The position numbers and the translations under genes were made by a program. From assembly GCA_008694505.1 (NCBI GenBank), contig VZDJ01000174.1, positions 5,846,601 through 5,910,600 on the forward strand: 64,000 nucleotides of DNA. The letters are read 5' to 3'. The notes beneath the pieces were generated by a model that did no database searches, was not told where the DNA came from, and worked only from the letters and a program-made list of their open reading frames with translations. Below, piece after piece: positions 1 to 13,699 of the stretch. Numbering within the stretch: the stretch's first letter is position 1; each line of letters opens with the position of its first letter. The DNA comes from Cyanoderma ruficeps (lineage: Eukaryota > Chordata > Aves > Passeriformes > Timaliidae).

Positions 1-1930
1 CTGCTCCACAACTTTGCAGGTCTAAAAGCTGATCCTCTTCAGATACTCCATTTTTCTTTCAAAATCTAGTTTCACCCAACTGCCACATACTGCAAAGTTG
101 AATTCTGACAAAGCTGCTTTTTCTAGAAGAGAAACGTGCTGGTCAGACAGAAACTGCTGCAGCAGGAAGGACCATGCACAGTTACTCAGGCAGCACCTCA
201 TTTTCCAAATAAAACACAATCAGCTATTGCTACACGACCAAAATTTGACAATCCAGATCAACTTCACAAATTAACAAGGATGAAAAAAACCTTTGGCTGT
301 GCAGGGAGCGCAGGCAGCAGAGCAGCATGATAATTTTGTCCACAAAAATGTCCGCAAACACAGCTACCACAGAGGCTGACTTCAAATCACCCAGCCAAGC
401 TAAAGCCAAGCCACTCTCCCCCATCACAGGGAATTCCTTCTCTCCAGGCACTTGCCCAACACGTGATTGGTTTGCAGTGATTAGCACTGGGAACCACGAG
501 GCTGATTCAGAAGTTATTAAAAACACACACTCACACAAATTAGCCTGTCTTAATTATGTCTTCATCAAATGCAATCACAGTGGCTGGAACTTTCAGCTCG
601 CTCGTCACCTTGTGCATCAAAAGGAAATGCAATCCTCCAGGCAAAATGTTTACCAAGCTGAATAACCCAGAGCGGTGGGAAACCAGTGTCACATGAAATA
701 TTAAGAGCCGTGGTGTTTCTAAAAGCCTTCCAACAGTGGGGGGAAAAGCAATCAAAATGCATTAGCAGAGGAGGGTATTCACACCTCCCCCCAAACCATC
801 TTTAAGCTATAAAAGCAAACTCTGCATGAGCAAAGCAGATAAAGCTTGAATGGGCAGGATTAATTAGAAAACAAAATAGTAACGGGAAAAGCTGCTGTGC
901 TTTTTTTTTTTCCCCCTGCAATTTTTAGTTCAGTAAGTGGCCACTTACAAAACCCAAACAAAGCATTCAAAAAACCCTACCATAGGATGACATCTCCTTG
1001 TCTTTCTCTGAGTAATGAACCTATTTTCTTCTCCTTTGAAGATAAGACAACTTTTGACTATGAGAAATATAGGAGAAAGTTTTCTATTATACGTATAGGT
1101 CAGCTAGAGTACAGAGGCAGAAAATTGCAGTACAGCAGTGATACAAAGTTGTGGAAGATAAGTTTTCCAGATGCTTTGCTACACACTCTTCACAGATTCT
1201 AGCATTTCAAGGGCAGCTTCTGGAACTGCCAAGAGATAAGAAAAGTCTCTGACTGGAGTTCATTGATGTCGTAGATAAAGGAAGGAATGGATCACAGGGG
1301 TGGCGGAGAAAGGGGAGAGGAGGAAGAAAAAAATGGAAATAAAATTTTTCTATTCCAGTGCAGGGGTAAATGAGGATGGGGAGGGAGAAGCCTGGCCAGG
1401 AGGCACCACGGGCTGTTTGCTCAATCTGGCTGGCACTGAACCTGAAACTTCAGATCTTGGCACTTGTTGTTCCCCTGAAGCCGATGGATATCGAGCAAAT
1501 TTCTAACATTGTGCCCATGCTCTTGGCCCTGCCAGGAGGATTTGAAAGCAAGGTGTCAAATCATGAAGCTGTTCAAGCAACAGATGAGTCAAGGATTCTG
1601 TAACACAGAAAGCAAGACTGGGTGACACCAAGGCAGAATAAGAGATGGCTGATTAGCTGTGAGCTGAGAGGCTGTGCCACAGCATCTCTGTTTCACAAAC
1701 ATCATCCCAGTGTGACAGGATGACACCAGAGAATTCTTCAACAATAGCAAAGAAAGGAAGAAAATTAAATTCCCTGTCACTCAGCTGTAAGTGGTCTAAT
1801 GAAGTGACAAGCAGATTTCCCGAAGTAAAAACACGGCATGTCTGTGTCTGAATAAGGACCAGTAGGCTGGAACGTGAAAGAAGCTCGTGAGCACAAATGC
1901 TGAACTGGAATAATCACCTTTTCTAAGAAA
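1..1930. other. anonymous unique non-coding sequence
   Basis: No gene or repeat family is recognised here. The open frames on both strands are short (112 codons or fewer), overlap each other in several frames, and show no domain or convincing splice context. The only simple repeat is an 11-base T run at 901-911. The sequence is AT-rich and poor in CpG, as expected of vertebrate intergenic or intronic DNA. Confidence 0.6.
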
Positions 1931-2061
1931 AAACCAAACCAAACAAAAAATAAATTTTAAAAAGTTTAAAAAACACAAACAAAAATACTACCCCCCAAAA
2001 TCCACCCCACCCCCCNAAAACAACCCCAAAACCACCAAAAAAACCCCCACCACCCATCAAA
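1931..2061. repeat. A/C-rich low-complexity tract
   Basis: About 130 bases consist almost entirely of A and C on the + strand, with runs such as CCACCCCACCCCCC and AAACCAAACC. A single undetermined base sits at 2016, probably because the C runs were hard to read. This is simple-sequence expansion with no sign of a transposon end. It could have started as an A-rich tail of an old element, but nothing recognisable precedes it. Confidence 0.85.
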
Positions 2062-3180
2062 ATTTTCTAGCAAAGCACGCTTCCTTCCCCAGGGCAGCAC
2101 ACCGGGCTCAGCAAAGGTCAGTCTGCAGCCCAGCCTGGGCTGGATGGCTCAGCTCTGCTGGAGTGTCCCGAGGAAGGAGCCCCTTCTGCCAGGACAGTGC
2201 AGAACTACAGCTGTAAATCTCTCTGGTCTTGATTCAACTTCTCTTTTCCCGATGGACAGATTCTTTTCTGGTGGACAAACTTCCACAGAACCTCTCTAAA
2301 TTACTCCCTGCATTAGGGCAATTAGCGGACGCATCCAGGGCTGATGGAGCTGGATCTCTTCCAGAATCCTCCTGTCAAGCAAATCCAGCCCTCTACACTT
2401 AATTAAACTGCAAGTAAAGCGCTAATAGGTTTGTTTCATCACCAGGGTGCCCCACCAGCCCAGAGTTTTGCTTCCAAATGACCTAGCCAGAAACCACAGG
2501 CACTCAAGTGATCTGTTATTAGGAGTATTTATCACTAGGCAGGTATTTCAGCCACCAGCTCTCACAGGTCTGCACGATGGGGAACTGAAATCTACAGCAA
2601 CTTGTCAGGGCTTGGGGAGAGGCCTTCAAAGCAGGGCTGACCCCACCGTGCCCCAGCAGGCTCGCCTGGATCTTGCCCTGGCCCATAAAAAGGTCTCACA
2701 CCAATACATAATATATACTATATCATATAGAGTATGGAGCTAATTAGAAAACGTTTCCATTTACGTGCTTGCAACGTCAGGGGTTTTTTTCCCTCAGAGA
2801 CTTATGTGAGCCCTCTGTAGTTCTGAGTACATTCACTGCTTTCACTGAGAAGCAGTTCTGAACTCAAACTACTTGTGGAAGTTTAATTTCCTCCAGGTTG
2901 TCTTATTTTTCCTTCACTCGGGTACACATCTGAACAGGCTTAGGAAGCTACACATGATTCTGGAAGAGGCACCAAGGACAAGACAATTTGGGGAATTCAT
3001 TTTAACACCAAGTAAAGTAAGGGCATCTTTTCATTAGTTATCTTCTTGGAACCATTCACACCTCAGCAACTCATGGACCTGTGTAAATGAAAACAAAGGG
3101 TTTGTTTTCATTTTTCATTCATTTTAATTCAGAGCCTGTAGTCTGATCAGTTTCCAGTATGGTTTGAGATAAGCCACAAA
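2062..3180. other. anonymous unique non-coding sequence
   Basis: Nothing specific is seen. A moderately GC-rich patch at about 2,085-2,200 lacks CpG clustering and any recognisable coding frame. Confidence 0.55.
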
Positions 3181-3707
3181 CACTCCAAGTTTATTTACAG
3201 CGACAGATACGTCCGATGTTGATAGCTCTCACAGGTACTTTCCATAGCAATTGCCCTTTTGTAAACAAACAAAAGAAAAGAAGCAAAACTAACAAAGGAA
3301 GAAGTGTCACTTCGGGCCACTTCCCGATGCCGTGAATTACGCAAGGCTGAATTCAGCTGGAACACATCCCATAAGGACGCATTAATTCCACACACTTCAA
3401 GCCTAGCAACGTTGAACAGATTTATCAGGAATAGACAATTCAGAATGTAAGAGTGATTTAAGATGGTGCAAAGGGGCACGTAAGCTGAGCCTCTCCTTAA
3501 CTGGCCGATTTTTTTCAGCTGAGCTATCACCGACTGTGGCATTTTACTGTGGAAACTCTCCTTGGAAATAACATTAAAGGAGAATGTCCATTCCCATGCC
3601 TCTGTTAAAGAATCTGTTACAAGTTTCTTACAAGTTTCTTTAGAGCAAAAGAGGATTTCAAGTACTGGGATTTTTTTTCTGTAGTCCCCCCAGAAATTAA
3701 GAGACAT
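3181..3707. other. CpG-retaining block, possible conserved non-coding element
   Basis: By eye this block holds about a dozen CpG dinucleotides, more than its CpG-poor neighbours, in otherwise ordinary AT-rich sequence. The - strand carries a 170-codon open frame (3195-3707) in which I recognise no domain. On the + strand a pyrimidine-rich TTATTTACAG acceptor at 3200 is followed 34 bases later by a CAG|GTACTT donor, a possible micro-exon at 3201-3234. An 11-bp direct duplication (ACAAGTTTCTT twice, 3619-3640) lies inside. Retained CpG could mean selection, a conserved enhancer or an unrecognised exon. I cannot choose between these. Confidence 0.25.
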
Positions 3708-6120
3708 TTTTTAACATTTTGAGGTTGAGCAGGGGGCACCAAAAAAAGCCTCGGCACTATTTCCACAAAGCTAATGATTTAATTGATCTTCTGAGCTCAG
3801 GTAACACCCAAAAGGCTGAAGGCCTCCAGCAAATCTAGAAACCTTCAGAAAAATCTCAGTTTTGTCATCTACCTAGATAGCTCCAGGGCAACCCCACTAA
3901 CGAGGCTAAATAACTCTGAGACATTTTAACCCCGAGCCCTTGCACGGTGGCACTTTGATCATGCCCATCATCAGGGCATTGTTTACATCTAACCTTAGCA
4001 TTTGCCCTTTCTCAAAACGGAGAGAGGTTAGAGACGATGGAATTGGCTTCCTGTTCACAGCATTTATCGACCTGAAGAGGTCATTATGATAGACTGCAAG
4101 TCCGCAAGGTCTCTGCACTCCAGCTCTGATTTCCATAAGGTTATAGATTTTGTGATTACAGCTGCTCTGTAGGGGTGCATTTAGCTAACAATTGCAGCCA
4201 GGTACCCAAGGCAGCCGGGTTGAAAGCAGAGCCTGCTGGGGAGTCCTGGTGCTGGGTCTGCTGTCAGCTATTGCTGAGCACTTTGCCTCTGCAGAAACAC
4301 AGAGCATTTGCCCATGTGGGCAGAGATGAGGCAACTTCATGCTGGAGACCTCCAGCCTCAGCTACACGGCTCCATCCAGCCCCAAGGCATGTAACAAGAC
4401 CATAAAAAGGCCCTGATAGCACTGTTCTGACCAGAGACTGTAGCTAAGTTGGTGTCCAGGACTGTCTTTAACATTTCTACCACTGTTTACCAGGCTAAAA
4501 GCACTGCCAGACATTCAGAGTCCACTTTCACCTCCACATGGTGGCCCATGAATACTGAACTGGCTTCTATTTCAGGAAAAAGGATGGGCCTGAATGCCTC
4601 AAACTGCATTTTTCTCTCTTATAATGAGATCCATGGGTCTAGCAAGAGATAACAACCCCACCTAACACACTGCCCACATTTTCTCCCATTGTTACTTGGA
4701 CAGATAAATGTCCATCCCCAAAAAGATTAAGGCACTAACAGGATGAGATACTGGCCTATACCCTGGTTGCTTGTCACAGTATTTTAACTTGTGTCTTACA
4801 GGGTATTTTTATTTGCTTGTAAAAAATATTATAAAACTAGATTGAGTTTTCCTGGGGAGGGGAAAAAAAAATTACAGAGAGCAAAGTATTGCCATGGAGC
4901 ATTTTTCCTCTGCTGAGAGGAAATTTTAAGGTTTCTGATCACAAGACTTTTTAAAAACCATCAACTGCTCTCAGAGGAAAGACACAAATCTCCACTTTTA
5001 TTTCCTAACTTGATTGGTACTTTATTTTGCTTTCAAGATTCTGCTGAGTCTGCTTGGCTCATGGCCAAGGGATGCATTTGCCTCTCTATTTGTGTGGAGT
5101 TAAGAATGACCATATTCAAGTTGATTTGGAATAGGCTGGTAGAGAAACAGAGTATTAAAAAAACCCATTTCCTTAGAAACATTTCTTTCTTTGGGACTTC
5201 TGGAGCTCTGGTTTTCAGTACCACTCCACGCTGACACAAACTTTCTGCCTCTTGAACTTAATCAGATCTGAGCTGTGTCAACATCCAGTTTCAAATTCAG
5301 ACAGAGTAAATTGCTCTGAGCCTCACCTTTCTTACAGCCTGCCCTGAAGCTGACAATGCTTCATATTGCAGGAGATCATTACCCAGAGGAACCTGTGGCA
5401 TTTAATGTGGATGAACCGTGCCCCAAAGGGCCCCTGGACATTTCCAGCCCCGCATTTTTTATTCACCCAATGACATCCTTAATGAAGGCCAGCTGAAATC
5501 TTAATCCTGGATGTGCCTGTTTTCCAAAAACAAAGACCATTATCTCCAAGCAGACAGAGCATCTGATCAAGGTACAAAAGTTTCCGTGCTTAACATAAAA
5601 CCTTTGGTAGGAATGAAGACAGTATTTCTCTGCTCCTAGAGCAACTAATTAGTGCTCAGAGCTGTGTTCCAACACCTTCCCCTAATGCAGCGGACACCAG
5701 CTATTGCTTCACACTGAACTTCTCCTAAGCCTAAAATCTGTAATGTCTGTTTCTGTAACTTAACAGAGTCAAAGAGAAATCCCTTCTCAAAAGGAGAAAA
5801 AAAAATTCCGAAAACACAAGGTGGTTTAATTAAGAAACAACTCCTCATTAATCAGTAGTGGTATGAACATGTAAAACCACACAGGGAGCTCTTAGCAGAC
5901 AAGGCTCGGGAATGAGAGGACCTGCCTTTGACAGGTTTGTGGTTACTCTGTTCTCATCAGAGGTGAGCAGGAGCTGCCAACACCCAGTCAGTCACAGCGG
6001 TGAAAACCAGGAGGAACCTTATGTGATCCAACCCGTTTTTTAGGAGAATTCACGTGCTTATTTTTTGATTTAAACCTTCAGTTTGGGGTGTGAGGTTTAC
6101 ACACGTTTGTCTTGAGAGCC
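3708..6120. other. anonymous unique non-coding sequence
   Basis: No repeat family, RNA gene or supportable coding exon is recognised. Open frames are at most 76 codons and look like chance frames. Confidence 0.55.
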
Positions 6121-6160
6121 TGAGGTGCTGTTAATCCATTTACACAAGCCTGATCGACTG

Positions 6161-6512
6161 TTAATTACTGCAGTCTAAACAATTGGGAATAACCTGTTCC
6201 AGATCCATAGTCACCCTCCTCTCATTAGCTAGGCAATACCTGGCCCAGCACTACCAGCCTGACAGAGGATCGTGCTTTTTATAATTTCAGAGATATTGCT
6301 CACAAACTCAAACTTGCATACAGATGGTCGCAGTACAAGCCACAGAACGAGGAAAGTAAACAGGGGTGCAACACTGCAAATCTTCCATTTGCATCCATTT
6401 TGCCCCTCTGAAAGAGGTGTTCTGCTGGGCTTCCCCACTGGACATGCAACTCAGTAATTACCACATTTGTCTCAGGACCACTGGCACTAATTAACACTGC
6501 AGTCTAATTAAT
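6161..6512. promoter_or_regulatory. candidate enhancer: repeated ACTGCAGTCTAA core with TAATTA-type sites
   Basis: A 12-base core, ACTGCAGTCTAA, occurs twice in the same orientation, at 6167-6178 and 6496-6507, 329 bp apart. The first copy is preceded by TTAATT. The second is flanked on both sides by TAATTA. TAATTA is the core recognised by many homeodomain proteins, and ACTGCAGT is itself palindromic. A repeated core with homeodomain sites is what a developmental enhancer often looks like, but chance repetition in AT-rich DNA is a real alternative. No expression or conservation data were available. Confidence 0.3.
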
Positions 6513-9500
6513 CAGAAATTTAAATTCCACTGAAGAGCTTTTGTGCAGCTATTTCTGTTAGGCACAATGGAGGACTTTTGTATTGTTTGGTTCGGCTTTT
6601 TTGACAGTTTATTTTGCTTTGAACTAGTAGTAAGATTAATAGTCTTGACATGAGTAGAATTGATCACTTTCTATTAAACAGCTTTTTGTCTTTTTGTGTT
6701 TTTTTAAAACACATGGCTTCCATGTGGGGTAATGTGGCAAGTCCTGACCAGCTGCACACTTCAGAAAACTTCCACTGACTTAAGAGATTAAAAACTAAAC
6801 ACATCTGAACAGGCAACGACTTGCAGAAAGGGAGCCCTCTGTGTCTCTGTGTGAGCAAGAGGAGGCACAAGCAGCAAACCTCCCTGTGCCCCAAATCACC
6901 TGCACTGAGAAACATCAACCCCAGAGAAGCTGCAGCAGCTGAACATCAGCAGTTCCTTCACCAGGTACTGACCCAGATGCTTTTGCACTTGTACAAAAAT
7001 AACATAATGCAGGTCTTGTACTCCTCTGAAAAGCAAGGCGTGTTTTCAATCTCCCATTACACATCCATGCATCACTGCATTTGCATTCCAGGATTTCTGT
7101 ATGGAAGGAAGAGGGGCTTTGCAATCATCCTGCTGATTACACCTACAGCTGGTGAAAATTAGGGACAGCCAGATGGTGTCTCACCAATTGTTCTGCAGCT
7201 GGCCACAACGAAGGCAGCTGGGGGAGACAAATGCTCCCGCCACACTCATCACAGACAACAGCACAAAGAAAAGAAATAGAGCTCCATAGAGCAAAACTCC
7301 AACTCATGATTTGAAAAAAAAAAATAAAATAGAGGATTGAGGAAAATTGTTTTGTATAATTGCTAGAGGAGAAAGAAAGGAAAAAAAAAATCACCAACCT
7401 AGAAATTCAGTGGTATTATCAAACCAGTGCAGCAAAACCTAAATGACTGTGGTCAATTCCCAGGACATGGAAGCGAGGGATGGTCCTCTGCCTGCAGACA
7501 TGCCAGCCACGTGTGTTCCTTGTGATGCTGCACACTCACTTCTGCAAGTTCCATTTCCTCCTCCTGTCCCCTGAACTGCTCAGATTGTTCCCTCCCCACC
7601 CCACACACAGGACAGATGCAGCTCTGAGGCTCACAGGCTGCATTACCCAGTTTTAGCAAACACTTGCTGGCTGACAAAGAGAACCATTCATCAACACAAG
7701 CGGTGAGGTGATACCATGGGCTACACTGGAATTCTGCTCTATTGAAATGCCTACCTAAAAACCCAGGCCTTGGATTTCATTTTATGTGACACACATAGAC
7801 CTGTCCTTGACTATCACAGACACCACAGGCTGCAGTGAGTGCCCTCCCACCTGAACAAACCAAACAAGGAATCTCCATCTCAAGCTTTGGATAATGCTCA
7901 AGCACCAGCTGACTTTAAGACGGGAACTGTCATTTTGATGATTTCACAGATGGTTTGGAAAGGTAATTTCCTAGAAGGTCACTGATTTGTCTCTCTACAC
8001 CTTTAGCTTCATTGCATCCAAGGGCTCTTCAGCTGCTGAATCCATTCCCAGAGCACTTTCCGTTACATCTCTCTGGCCAGTCATGCCTTTAGCCTTGCAA
8101 CCCTAAGCTGATATTCCCACAGCCCTGGATAAATTGTGCTTCTAAGCTCTGATTTCTTATTCCAGAGCTGTGGTGACAACAAGTATTCTAAAAAATGTCT
8201 ACAACAGCTGTGCACATCTTATTATTCCCATCCCCCTCTCACTTTGGTAGAGTCTCTTAAACTGCTTGTGAACACTCAAGAGCACCTACACACCTGCTGA
8301 ACCTTCACTGTGTCAAATAATTGGTTGGGATCCATCACAAAAGGCAGGGGAAAGAAGACCCCAAACATCATTTCAGTCTATGGAGACTCAAAGCCACCAA
8401 CATTCTTCCAGCATGACAATACAACACTGAATGACACGTCTTGTCTTTGATTTGCACAAAATTGCAAATGAAGCATTTGAAATGCTCATTTTCTCGAGAA
8501 GGAAAACCAGAGCAATCTCCAGAGATGTGGTGGCAAACTACCACAGTTCTTCCATCTTGCCGCACGATCAGGCATTCGTTCTCTTCTGACAGTCCATCTT
8601 CTCAATGCACTCAGATTTTCTGGTTTTGCTGGGATTTTTTGCAGCCAAGTAACTACTCAGCACTACTACAGAGCATCTGCGTGTCTTCCCAGAGGCTTCA
8701 CCATCTAAATGACGAGGAAAGGGAATCCTGTGCATGCAGATTAGGCAGCTGTACCCTGCAGAGCCAGCCAGCATGAGATTGAGGATTTCATAATGACCAG
8801 AGTTCATGAAGCTTCACAGACTGCCTGCTCAAACAATCTCATTGCTTGTGCATCTCACTCGAGAAAGAGGGAACACACACAGGTTATTTGGGAAAGGCAA
8901 ATGTGGTCATTGACACTTTGGCTGCACAAGAGGCTCCTCAGTCCACAGCTTGAAGAATATTATGCCCCAACTCAGTCTAGCCTGACATTTAAATCAGAGG
9001 TCCTGGTAGGCAAGTACCTAATAAGAACAGTATTTTGACATTGAACAGTACATGAGGAGGAAAATTTTCTGTCAACAGCAGAAAAATTATTAAATCCCCC
9101 ATGCTTGTCCACATCTTCTTTGAAGACAGGTTTCTCCACTAGAGAGAACAGAGGGCCATACATTAGTCTCCATTTTTTAAATAAGCTCAAACTTTAAATG
9201 TGCTGTTTTCACTGAATAATTATCAAGGGTATAGTTGTGTGGGCTTTTAGCTAAAGCAGGAAGAAGAGAAATAGGTCAAACTTTTGTGCTTTAAGAGCAT
9301 CATAATGATTACTTCTGTTTAATTAATATTGCTACACATCTCTGTAATGAACTTGCAAGGACAAAAAATAACACCTCATGAACTTTTCCCCCTAAGCTTC
9401 CCATACCTGAATGTAGATATCAGTAATGATCAAGAAGCAAAAATGGAGATAGATATAAGTTTCATGCAAGAAACTTAAGACAACTTAAGAAACTCATGCC

Positions 9501-10880
9501 TTTCTACAGATGATGATTCACTCATTAAATCTAGAAACATTTCCAGACACTGAAGCAGAATAATGTGCCTGTGTGGGTATGGGGTAACCAGAAAGCTCCT
9601 GTGATGGATAGCTGGAAATGTTAAAATGCTATATTAAGAACATACACTTATGACCAGAGCTGAAAAGACTTGCAAATTTCCCCTGAAACTTAATTACCAT
9701 ATTTTGACTGCATTTGATTGACTTTCCTATAAATCAATAGGATTTCCTATAAATCACCAGTTTGGTGAGCTGAAGGGGGAACAAAGCTATTTCCTAACCA
9801 GGCCCCTTAGGACTGGAGCACAGTGCCCATGCTCCTTCTCCCCAAGGGGATCCCCAAGGCAGGCAGCATGTCTGTGTGCAGCTGGCAGATGAACCACACA
9901 CTGCTGGCTCTTGCAGGCTTTAACAACACTCAGTGTACACCAGCAAGGTAGGGACACACATGTATTGTGCACAATAGATAGATTTCTCGTTTTAAATTGA
10001 GGTAGGTAGATATAAAAACACAATAAGCAAGTAAATAAAGTACCAGAAAAGAAACGCAGACTAAATTGGTACTGGGACTGCGTGGCTGCTGCTCTGGGCT
10101 CTGCTTTCAGCACTCCACATCCCCAGGGTGCTCTCAGCCCACGCTGTATTGTGCCATATCCACCAACTCCACACGGACCAGCTCCTCATCTGGTACAAGC
10201 TGGCACTGCTCCAATGACTTAATCAGAATTTTGCTAATTAGCACCAGCACACGACTGATGGCTTTCTGCCTGAGAAGATGTGAACGTTTTTCCTGCCTGC
10301 TGGCCTGTGAAAGCTTTTGCTAGCATGGGATGATCTTTTCTGATGTGGTAGAAACGCAGCTGTGTGCTGCATTTGCGTTCCTGGAGAGGACCTCAGCGGT
10401 TCCTTGCCGTCCTGATGAGACAGCCCCAAGCAGGATGCAGTCCTGCAAGACCCAGGGATGTCAACCAGGGCACTGTGACCACACAGGTCAGCTGGAAAAG
10501 TGCATTTCTGACACCCCGCCAGAGGAAATGAGCCCTGCTGGTCATCGGCAAGGAGCTGTGCTGAGCCAAGCAGTGCCCCCATTCCAGGGAAAACCCAGCA
10601 TGTGTGCAGGGCAATTAACAGCTCCTGGGTAACTCTGGGAATGACATGAACAGGGACAGAAACAATGGAGCAGTTCTAAGGAGGGACAGGGGACAGCACT
10701 TCCCCACTGTCTGTGAGGGGGCTGTGTGCACACACAGGCAGATGTAACTCTCCTGCCATCCCAGCAGGATTTACTGATATTTGGGACAAGAGGCACCTCT
10801 ACAGTGCAACAGGGATGGGATCCAATTGCACCACACACAGGCTCTGCCTCCAAAAGTGCAACACACAAATGCAGCATGGT
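6513..10880. other. anonymous unique non-coding sequence
   Basis: No gene or transposon is recognised. Small items are a direct repeat of TTTCCTATAAATCA (first copy 9723-9736, second about 20 bp on, to 9756) and an AT-rich homeodomain-type patch, TTTAATTAATATT, at 9318-9330. An open frame ending at 8776 follows a fair splice-acceptor-like tract (TTTTTTGCAG near 8643) but encodes nothing recognisable. Confidence 0.5.
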
Positions 10881-10975
10881 GACAGATGAGGCATTTTTTT
10901 AGTGAGGCACGGACAGGTTAAGTGATGTGACCAAGGTTACACTGACAGCCAAAGGATGCTGAGCATCTGTTACAG
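10881..10975 (-). repeat. MIR/L2-type ancient retroposon fragment
   Basis: The + strand reads ACAGATGAGG, then GTGAGGCACGGACAGG, TTAAGTGATGTGACC and AAGGTTACAC. This follows the reverse complement of the conserved MIR/L2 segment that runs from the internal 'gtgaccttgggcaag' to 'tctgtgcctcagtt', with scattered substitutions. The repeat therefore lies on the - strand. The match fades on both sides, so only a fragment of about 95 bp is called. MIR and L2 are ancient elements known in amniotes. The assignment is from memory of the consensus, and L2 versus MIR cannot be separated because the two share this region. Confidence 0.6.
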
Positions 10976-13699
10976 TCCCCTTCATCTGACACTGCTAAGC
11001 TTGAAATGCATTCCCAGATGGAAATAATAAAATCAGAGTCAGTACTGCCAGGAAGCCTAGGTTTAACTGGAGTCACTCAGATTTGCAGAACTGACTAGAA
11101 AAGTTCATCAATTTTACTAAGTGAGCATTTCATTAGATATGAAGGAGATGGACAATAATGGGCATGAAATTAACAGAATAAAAGCAGTCCAGGATCATAT
11201 AAAATTATAGCCTGATTGCTGTCCAATAAAAGACAACATTGGGAGAATGGTAAAGGCACTGCCACTAATTAACTAAAGGTGTTTGATCACATCACCTTAC
11301 TCAGATAGACTCAAGGTTGTAGTTGCAGCTGTACTGGTGTTAAGAATTGAGGCTGTGGAAAAGGCAGCACAGATCTTTTAGCTGACCTGACAGTAGAGCG
11401 CTCCCACTCCCATCTTCAGCTGCTATTCCTTGCAATGCTGCCAAATGTTAAACAGACCCTAGAAGCAAAGAGCTCAGCAGTTAATGTGGTACAATTTACA
11501 GCAGGAGCTTCACCTATGTAAAATACATCTCTTTGTCACCGGCCTCAGCGGCACGGGTTTCATACAGAAGACAGAGGCTACTCTGACTCCCAGAGTCATA
11601 ACTCAGCAGAAGAGCTGGAGCAACAAGCATGTTTTATTATGAGAGGCTGCAGGCTTATTTATTTATCCAGCTTGTGCACCAGGCAGGGGCTAAGAAGAAG
11701 ATGCAGCCTTTCCCCCAAGGCTCACACACGTGGGCAATTCCGTGTGTGAACAGCTCCCTCCCAGGGAGGGGATGGAGCCTCGCTCAGGAGAACGGCAGCA
11801 CTGCAGGAATCCAGGGAAGGATGCTGTGGGAATCCAGGATAGCACAACGATTCCCAGCCTTTCCCAAATTCCTTTCTTTAACACTCAACTGGGAACCAGT
11901 ATCAATCCAAAATTACATTTAATGGCTTGTTAAGGCAGTCAGGAAGAAGCCCTGAGCCAACAGGATTTTAATCTCTCCATCTTGGAGCAAGCACAAAGTG
12001 TGAGAGCAAATGTGACTAAGGGGGCAGATAATGGATGGGTTTTGCATTTGCTTCATGGGGAATCTCCTCAGAGCTTTTGATCCAGATGGAAACCAGCAGG
12101 GAGAACAGGGTGCACAAAGGCCCCTGTTAGGTAGAGTTGCACAGGTACATGACCTACAGCATTCAGACATTGCGTGGGATGCTGAGATCTGTGCCAGGGA
12201 CCACTTCACACAGATTGTCACTGTCCTCAAGGGGACACTCTTGAATCCAGGAGCAACTAATGTGCAAGGGAATCAGCACAGGCAAGCACTGGATTCACCT
12301 TAGGATTCTCTCCTAGTGAACTTCTATAATCCCACAGGGTGGTTTCATGGCAGCTCTGCAGAACAAAGTGTGCTTAAGGAAGATATTTCCTGTGCTTTCT
12401 TTCTGGAGCAGCTCATGGAGTTGCAGCAGGGCCCTGGGGAGGTTATGAAGGGGACAAGCATGAGAGGTTGCCTTTTAAAGATCAGGCCACACTGACCTGT
12501 TCCCCGACATCAATTGTTGAACTGCCCACAGTGAGCTCTCCCCTGTTGCACAGCCATTCCCCAGGTCATCAGCACACATCAGGACAACGTGACTTTGGCA
12601 AGGAGAAGGCCTGCCAATTAATGTGTGTCTACAGCAGCCCTTTCACCTCGCTGGGACATATTGCTTGTGGAGTTAACTGTCCATTTGCAGCTTCCAAATG
12701 AAAGTTGTCAGCTGTGTAAATACTGTTGGTCCCGCAGGAGCTGAGTTCCCAACCCCTCTACCAAATAGCAGAGAGGATGGGAAATCTGACAAACTCAATT
12801 CTTTGTAGGCTCCCTCTGAAGTGTTTCTTCAAATGATAGTCTGGAGCATCCTTCCAGGCTTTACATTCTCCTTCCCCTTCTGCATCTGCAGGCAGCACAT
12901 GCTCTGCAGCTGTGTCCTCACCTTCTTTCCAGTGCCAGCTCCTGGCATCAGGAAATGCCAACTCCTGGAAATACACTTTTTTGAACTCCACTACAACCAG
13001 GGCAGAATTCAATGTGACACACAAAAAAATCTGAGTGCTTGTTTTTTTAGGGCTGGCTGCAATTTAAATCTCATGAGCTGCAAGATCACCTGGGGGTTCT
13101 AAAATTACCTGTGTACAGGTGAGAAAAAGGTTCATTTATTTTCTGGCACTTTCTCCTGGAGAGCTGGGTAGCATCTGCGAAAGGCAGCGATTTCATTTTG
13201 ATTAACGAGAAAGGTTTGCTGAGCACATATGGAACAAACCCAAAACCACTGCGAGCACAACTGCTGGGTTTACTGCTACCCAACAGTCAAACACAGCACA
13301 GGAGGGCAGGGAACTGGCCTCACACCCAGACATGGGCATGTCTGTGCATTTCCATGAGACACAGTCCAAAAGGACTCTCAGTCCCGAACCCAACAGCCAC
13401 AGATTTTCAGACCACAAGGACAGGCTCAATCTTTAGAAGAAAGAAGTGACTGTTATTACAGAGGACTTTGGCCTGTTTTAATCACGGTGGTGCCGATTTA
13501 TGCCAACTGTCATTAACCCAGCACTTCCCCTGCTGTTGGAGGCAGAATCAGGTATGGGTTATAACTTCCATATTGAGCCCTGGCTTCCACTGAAAACAGA
13601 CACACTGGTAACAGCTGGACAGATGAGATCAGGCTGGTGTGGAGGCTCTAAGTGGCATCCTACCAACACTTTCCCCTTGGGCTGTCCACTTTCTCAGGT
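10976..13699. other. anonymous unique non-coding sequence
   Basis: No gene, RNA or repeat family is recognised. The open frame at 12758-13024 on the - strand (88 codons) has a charged, protein-like composition but no domain, and its flanks lack a convincing exon structure. Confidence 0.5.
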
